From Yamagishiella unicocca (taxonomy: Eukaryota; Chlorophyta; Chlorophyceae; Chlamydomonadales; Volvocaceae), in contig BDSL01000030.1 of assembly GCA_003116995.1 (NCBI GenBank), forward strand, positions 310,001 through 374,000: a stretch of 64,000 nucleotides of DNA. The letters run 5' to 3'. The position numbers and the translations under genes are program-made. The notes below the pieces were generated by a model, which ran no database searches, was not told the origin of the DNA, and saw only the letters and a program-made list of their open reading frames with translations. Within the stretch, counting starts at the first letter, position 1. Each line of letters begins with the position of its first letter. Positions 59,266-64,000 of this stretch are shown here, piece by piece.

Positions 59266-61400
59266 CTTGGCATGCAGCAGGGATTGCTTTTGCGGTTAAG
59301 AGTGCCGCGGAAAACCGATGAGTCAGACGTAGCGCCACGTGGCGTGCACGCACTCAGCGAACAGCTTTTGTTTGCCGTGGATTTAGGCATCGGTCATATG
59401 GGTTCAACTCAGGAATCCAAGTGGACCCATCCACCAAAATGCAGCAGGTAGGGCTTTCCAAAATGATGGCGATGCCGTGAAGTCCCTACACAGGCAGGTA
59501 GACTGTCCTAGGCTGCCATGCCCCGACCGCATCACCCAGCGCCTTCCACACATACAAGGGAAGAGCTCTTCAACGCTCTAGTGGCACGTCCTTTGTGTGT
59601 CGCTGTCCGCGAGTGCAGCATAGGCATGCGGCTGCATGTACCAGGGAGCAGCGGTCCTGTGGGAGGCCAGGGGACTGACCCGCTTGCCTTTGCAGCGCCT
59701 GCACGCTGAAGCACCAGTACACATACGCATGGGGCAGGCATGGGTACACAAGCCGTCGTATGCTCGTGTGTGAGGGTTACGGGGACTTCGGAGTGCTGAT
59801 CCATAGCTGGTGTCTGCTGGTGTGAAAACGTCAGCTGACAGTATCACATCGCACATACAACCCTATACATGTGACGGTTACCCGGGTAACGGCCCTTATG
59901 CAATGCAAACCAACGCCGATAAGGTGTTTTTTTGTGCCATGCCTTTAAAAGCCGGTAATGGCCAAAGTTGTGCCTGAAGCAGGTAATGGGCTTGCAGGTA
60001 ATGAACTACGGTAATCGACTTGCAGGTGATGGACTTGCAGGTAATGGACTTCAGGTAATGGACTTCAGGTTGTGCCAGAAGCAGGTAATGGACTTCGGGT
60101 GCGGCTTGGATAAAGTACACAAATAGCAAGCCGACGGCAAGTAGATCACCATGCCGTTCCTACCTGCCCAGCTTCACGTGCTTCACGTTCTGGCGTCAAC
60201 TTGGACAGCTGCTGCCTTTCCTTGTCGCCATCAGCTCTTTCTCCCGTAGGTGCACAGGGATGACAACCAGCTATGATTGCTCGAAGTGATGCATGGAGCA
60301 GGTTGGTAGGAAGGTGCCATGGGACTCGCCGGTATTATTTGCACACCTACCTGGTCGCGATGCCACGACGCACGCGCGTCGCTCTGCAGCTCAGCGCATC
60401 CGTGCACTCTCCGAGTAGTAAACTAAAGCAGGGCTCTGACCAACACGCGTTCCGGGCGCAACGCTGCTACGTGTACACGCGCGGCCGCTTGGCGGTCTCA
60501 GCTGCGCACCCCTCACCCAGCGCCGGCAGCGCCGCAGGCGCGGACCTGGCTTTGCTCTCCTGCACAACTGGCCTGGAGGGACCGAAAACACCCGCCGATG
60601 CCATTGCATCCCCCAGCGCTCGCGAGACTCACATTCGCCGCGGCATACATCAGAGGCTGCGCCGCAGCGCCAGCCCAAACCGCCACCATAGTGGCTCTGC
60701 CAGCGGCGCCAGCGGGGCACGACGTGGGACACCGCACTCCACCGAGCACCCCAGCGACAGCGATCGCACAGCCACACCTTCACGGCCGCTGCCGCGGCCG
60801 CCCTGGCAGCGGCCCACGCCGCCACACCCGCCGTCTGGGTCGGACCAGCCGGGGACCGCGGTGTCCCGGGCGGAACACCCCCGAGGGGTCTCAGGGCATC
60901 TGGGGTCAGCATCCGGGTCGCAGTGGGAGTCGTTAAGGCGCAGGAAGAGCGCTGCAGGCAGGCGGCGATGACGGGATAGAGTTTTCCAACAGTTCTCTTT
61001 GGCGAAGATGCGTCAAGGGGAAACCCGTGGGGCGAAGATGCGCGTGTGGGGATATAGAGCTTGCGAGGACACCCGTAGGTCGGGGGGGCAGGGTGGGGTT
61101 GGCGGGATGACCCGGGTACACGACATGGAGACGGTGGACTGAAAAAAGCCAACAAATAGTTTTCGGACACGCGTTTGAGCGTACATGCCAGAGAACTTGG
61201 ATTGGCTATCGAAAAACCTGTGGACGCGGAACGTCGACGGCGCACTAGACGAAAAGAAACAGGATGGAAGCAGGCTGCCCGTCTTTCTGTCCGCCGCCAG
61301 TTGACTAGGCCCCAGTATTGCCTATCCGTCCATTTGCCTACATGACTATGCCGGACGATATCCGACGGGTGATCACGACGCTGGCGGCCCTGCCGCCGGT
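59266..61400. other. Unassigned region with GC-rich island at 60.5-61.0 kb
   Basis: Between 59975 and 60100 there is a degenerate array of about 15-bp words (GGACTTGCAGGTAAT and variants). The GC-rich island 60480-60970 is open on both strands (frames 60273-60971 plus and 60391-61638 minus), which is a composition effect. No domain is visible in either. Confidence 0.4.
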
Positions 61401-61408
61401 ACAAGATG

Positions 61409-61485
61409 TTGTTGTTGTAACGGTTACAGTGGGTTCCAGACCAAGAGGTAGAACCATCGGGCGCATCGCCTGACACTGAACAAGA
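61409..61485. repeat. SINE-like element, copy 3, truncated
   Basis: Matches the 99-bp element from TTGTTGTAACGGTTACA to CTGAACAAGA, lacking the last 20 bp or so of the full copies. A 13-bp direct repeat ACAAGATGTTGTT lies at 61401-61413 and 61480-61492, consistent with a target-site duplication overlapping the element's own ACAAGA. Confidence 0.7.
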
Positions 61486-61517
61486 TGTTGTTAGTGAGCC
61501 GCTGGTTGTTGTAACGG

Positions 61518-62890
61518 TTGCTGGTGCCAGGCCCGTGGTGTTTGAACGTGCCGATTTGGGGCAACCCGCTCCTCCCAGCCTGCCAGCCTGGGCAGGTGGT
61601 GGGCGGCAGGAGGCCGGGACTGGAATACTTGCACCCAAAACTTGTGGGATGCTGGACCCTTAAGACGTTGGGCGATGTTCTGACGGCTCGAGATGCGCTT
61701 CGGGACTTCTTGATTGAGTCCGAGGCGGCTGTGCAGATGTCGTTGCCAGCGGGCTGGCGGGGGCTCGTCGTAAGGGTCTTAGGTCCGCGGTCAAGAGCAG
61801 CGAAAACGTTTCTGGGTATTGGTCGGTGGCGGGAATGCATGGGGGCTCTGGAAGCGTTGCTCGCCGAGGTGCCGATCCCCGTGGAAGCAAGCAGCGGCAC
61901 TGGTTGTTGTAACGGTTACAGTGGGTTCCAGACCAAGAGGTAGAACCATCGGGCACATCGCCTGACACTGAACAAGACGGAGGAAACAAATACCGACATG
62001 CACCGAAACAAAGGCAAACCACCAGAACACCAATTTGACAGTGCTGCCAGTTTCCTCCCAGGGTATACCCCACGCTCTACCTGGGGTGGAGGAAGTGGGG
62101 TCCATGCTCACCGCACGCTTGGGGTGGCGGTTGGGCGGGGGAGAGCCACTGGCGCTGAGGAAGATGACTGTTCGGGTTGGGACGGCTGTGCAGCTGGTCG
62201 AGATCGCGGACACCCGGCGGGCCGTGCATGAGATGTTTGTGCGCGAAGCGCTTGGGAGTACCGGGCCTGTCCTGCCAGCGGCCTTGAATGCCCTGCAGCA
62301 AGTGTTTCGGCGGCTCTGGTCTGGCTTGAAGTGGGAGCCTGCCTATAAGGAGGGGTGGTGGCGGCTGTCTGTGGATGGGATCCCCCTTCTAGGGAACTCT
62401 CATATGCGGACGGTAGCGGCGGCCCCCTGTGGATGCGGTGTGCTGGCTGGGGAGCGTCCAGGGGCGGTTACCCCCCGCCTGCACCACTTTGGTCCTGCCC
62501 GGTGGCTCAAGCAGTGATTGCCCAACTCGAGACCCAGCTCGGTGCAGGGGTGACACGGGCGCAAGTCTGGTTGGTGCAGGCACCCCCCGGGGTGCAGCCG
62601 TGCGTCTGGGATGTAGTAATCCTGGCGGCTATTACTGCCATGGAGGTGGGACGCCGGTTTATGGCTGCGGCCTTGAAAAGGGCGGGGGCTGGTGGTCCCC
62701 CTCTTACTCCGGGAAGTGGTCTCCTGGATCGTGCCATTCGCCGTGGGGTGGTGGATTTTTGGGCACTTCTGAGGGGCTTTGCTGCGTTGGGGCTTCCCCA
62801 GATGCAGTGGGGCCTCGGCATCCTTTTTTGCGGGTTATCGCCAGTCGCCTTGTGTGCGGAGGACCGGCTCAGGTACTAGTGGAATCGTGA
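61518..62890 (+). mobile_element. 5'-truncated, frameshifted L1-type LINE remnant (ORF2 C-terminus)
   Basis: Three frames in succession carry the C-terminal part of a non-LTR retrotransposon polyprotein. Post-reverse-transcriptase region: NVPIWGNPLLPACQPGQ, then LVGCWTLKTLGDVLTARDAL. Next comes WWRLSVDGIPLL and a zinc-knuckle-like CGCGVLAGE...LHHFWSCPVAQAV. The tail includes VWDVVILAAITAMEVGRRFM and HPFLRVIASRLV. The endonuclease and reverse transcriptase core are absent. Frame breaks are visible: the T-run at about 62488-62490 has lost one base (CACTTTGG where TTTTGG restores WSC), another shift lies near 62813, and a SINE-like copy interrupts at 61902. The element is inactive. Confidence 0.75.
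61902..62000. repeat. SINE-like 99-bp element, copy 4, nested in the LINE remnant
   Basis: Full-length copy, nearly identical to that at 42148, from GGTTGTTGTAACGGTTACA to CAAATACCGACATG. LINE-derived coding character is present on both sides, so this insertion came after the LINE. Confidence 0.75.
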
Positions 62891-64000
62891 TCGGGCCGGG
62901 TTGTTTTGGGGGGCTGGGGCCTTCCTTGCCTTTTACCGTACTTTCCGGTTCTATATGCGCGTTGAGCCCTGTTTGGGGTCCTGTCACACGAGAGAGCTGC
63001 ACAATGAACAAACTATGTGACGGGATAACAAACCCAAGCTTTTCGGCTTGGGTGATTTACGGGCAGCAAGTCTGTCGAGACTGCCCGCGGTGGCGGACGT
63101 GGCTCGCTTGACCTGTGGTCCACCGGCAACAGGCGGGCTACCTACCACAGAGGCACTCCGTATGCGCCTGTGGCGATAAGATCCCCGGCTGCCGACAAGA
63201 CTACTGGCCAGGCGCTACTGGGAACGAGTTGAGAAGCAAGGTCGCGACCCCCTACCTCTCAGCGGGCTCCAGCGCAGCGATTCGAATTCGATGCGAGAGT
63301 GCTGCGGGTGAACTTTCTCATGCGATTCCAGGAGTCTCGCACGGGGCTTGTTGTCTAGCTCAAGACTTTACAGTGCACAGTCTGGAGCCAAAAAGCGACC
63401 ATAATGGCCCGCTTTCGGCCTTTAAATAGCACAAACACACGTACGTGACGAAAGTTTGACACATAGGGCCCTACTCTTACCGACATATGAAAACTCGTCC
63501 AAAGAAACCACGAACGACACACTCCGACTGCACAGAACGTCGTTTCTATCATACCAGGTAGACAACAGATACAGCCCCGCTGATAAGCGGGCTGAAAACA
63601 CCCACCGCGCGCCTGTTTGTGCGACACTCTGTTCCCGCCAAGTGGAAGGTAGGAAACGATCGCGCTACGATCACACTCGTACCGCGACGCGGCACAGGGA
63701 CCTACTACAACCCAAACGAAGTAGAACTAACGCGCTAATGACTAATGATGGCTTGGACGGTAATTTGTCGATGACGGTGAAATGACGTGACAGTCCGTGC
63801 TTGTCGGGATGAGAGGCGGACGGTCCCGATGCTTGCATTGTTGCGGCGCTTCGCTGGTTCGTCGGTTGCTGGGCTGTTGGTTGGTGGTCGGTTCCTGATA
63901 AGGGATCCTCTAGTGCAACTTCCCCCTGGGGTGCTGGCTGCTGCCCTTTTGGCCTGTCGATTGGTGTTCTGGTGGTTTGCCTTTGTTCCGGTGCTCGTCG
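62891..64000. other. LINE 3' flank and unassigned right end of the window
   Basis: It begins with what is probably the LINE 3' UTR. The final 170 bp (63830-64000) is GT-rich on the plus strand (TTGCTGGGCTGTTGGTTGGT) and may belong to another retroelement tail. No gene, tRNA or snRNA is supported. Confidence 0.4.
63033..63052 (+). other. Perfect 7-bp stem-loop, possible LINE 3'-terminal hairpin
   Basis: CCCAAGC - TTTTCG - GCTTGGG, about 145 bp past the last LINE coding trace. L1-like elements often have structured 3' ends recognised by their reverse transcriptase; that role here is a guess. Confidence 0.4.

Noticed and set aside
60391..61638. 415-codon minus-strand frame and 232-codon plus-strand frame over the same DNA
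   Set aside because: They overlap on opposite strands in a GC-rich island. Neither has a domain, and the minus frame runs through a SINE-like repeat.
63280..63300. tRNA-like T-arm (GATTCGAATTCGATGC)
   Set aside because: No matching acceptor stem, anticodon arm or A box around it. No tRNA gene was found in the window.

Overview
The window is nuclear DNA of a photosynthetic green alga, most likely a chlorophycean of the Chlamydomonas/Volvox kind. The evidence is dense spliceosomal introns with GTGAGT/GTGCGT donors and CAG acceptors, TGTAA motifs at the expected distance past several stop codons (the chlorophyte polyadenylation signal), GC-rich exons, a thylakoid-lumen cyclophilin (CYP38 type), a plastid-type C2 lipase and a Chlamydomonas-style L1 retrotransposon remnant. 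There is no bacterial operon, CRISPR array or phage. Gene models below were assembled by hand from splice phases and family motifs. Every exon of the GH99, RAD54B, MED14, glucosidase II, lipase and TBC models joins in phase.

Layout. 1-409 (+): 3' end of a CYP38-like cyclophilin. 752-1082 (+): Tim8-type small Tim chaperone. 2792-4381 (-): F-box protein. 4720-about 5850 (+): a possible small gene with a good TATA box but uncertain structure. 6998-11116 (-): 13-exon GH99 endo-alpha-1,2-mannosidase with two GC-AG introns. 11505-20165 (+): 23-exon RAD54B/RDH54-type SWI2/SNF2 ATPase. 22671-31416 (-): 10-exon MED14, the Mediator backbone subunit, divergent across 350 bp from 31767-38341 (+), a 12-exon glucosidase II alpha subunit. 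41782-47385 (+): 12-exon, plastid-targeted, C2-domain class-3 lipase. 49397-52734 (+): TBC1D20-type Rab GAP with a C-terminal membrane anchor. 56155-58401 (-): intronless Q-rich protein with a GGQQY tandem array. 61518-62890 (+): degenerate 3' end of an L1-type LINE.

Links between genes. Two enzymes act on the glucosylated N-glycan. Glucosidase II trims glucose residues in the ER, and GH99 endomannosidase offers the Golgi bypass. They lie about 20 kb apart. The TBC1D20-type GAP (Rab1, ER-Golgi) also belongs to the early secretory pathway. The rest are unrelated housekeeping genes.

Repeats. Introns are loaded with minisatellites of 10, 15, 20, 28, 36-39, 46 and 72 bp. Four copies of one short (about 80-99 bp) SINE-like element lie at 42.1, 45.5, 61.4 and 61.9 kb. 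Three of them carry the perfect palindrome TGTAACGGTTACA, and one sits inside the LINE remnant. Intergenic stretches at 20.2-22.6, 38.7-41.7, 47.9-49.3, 53-56 and 62.9-64 kb show no gene I can support.
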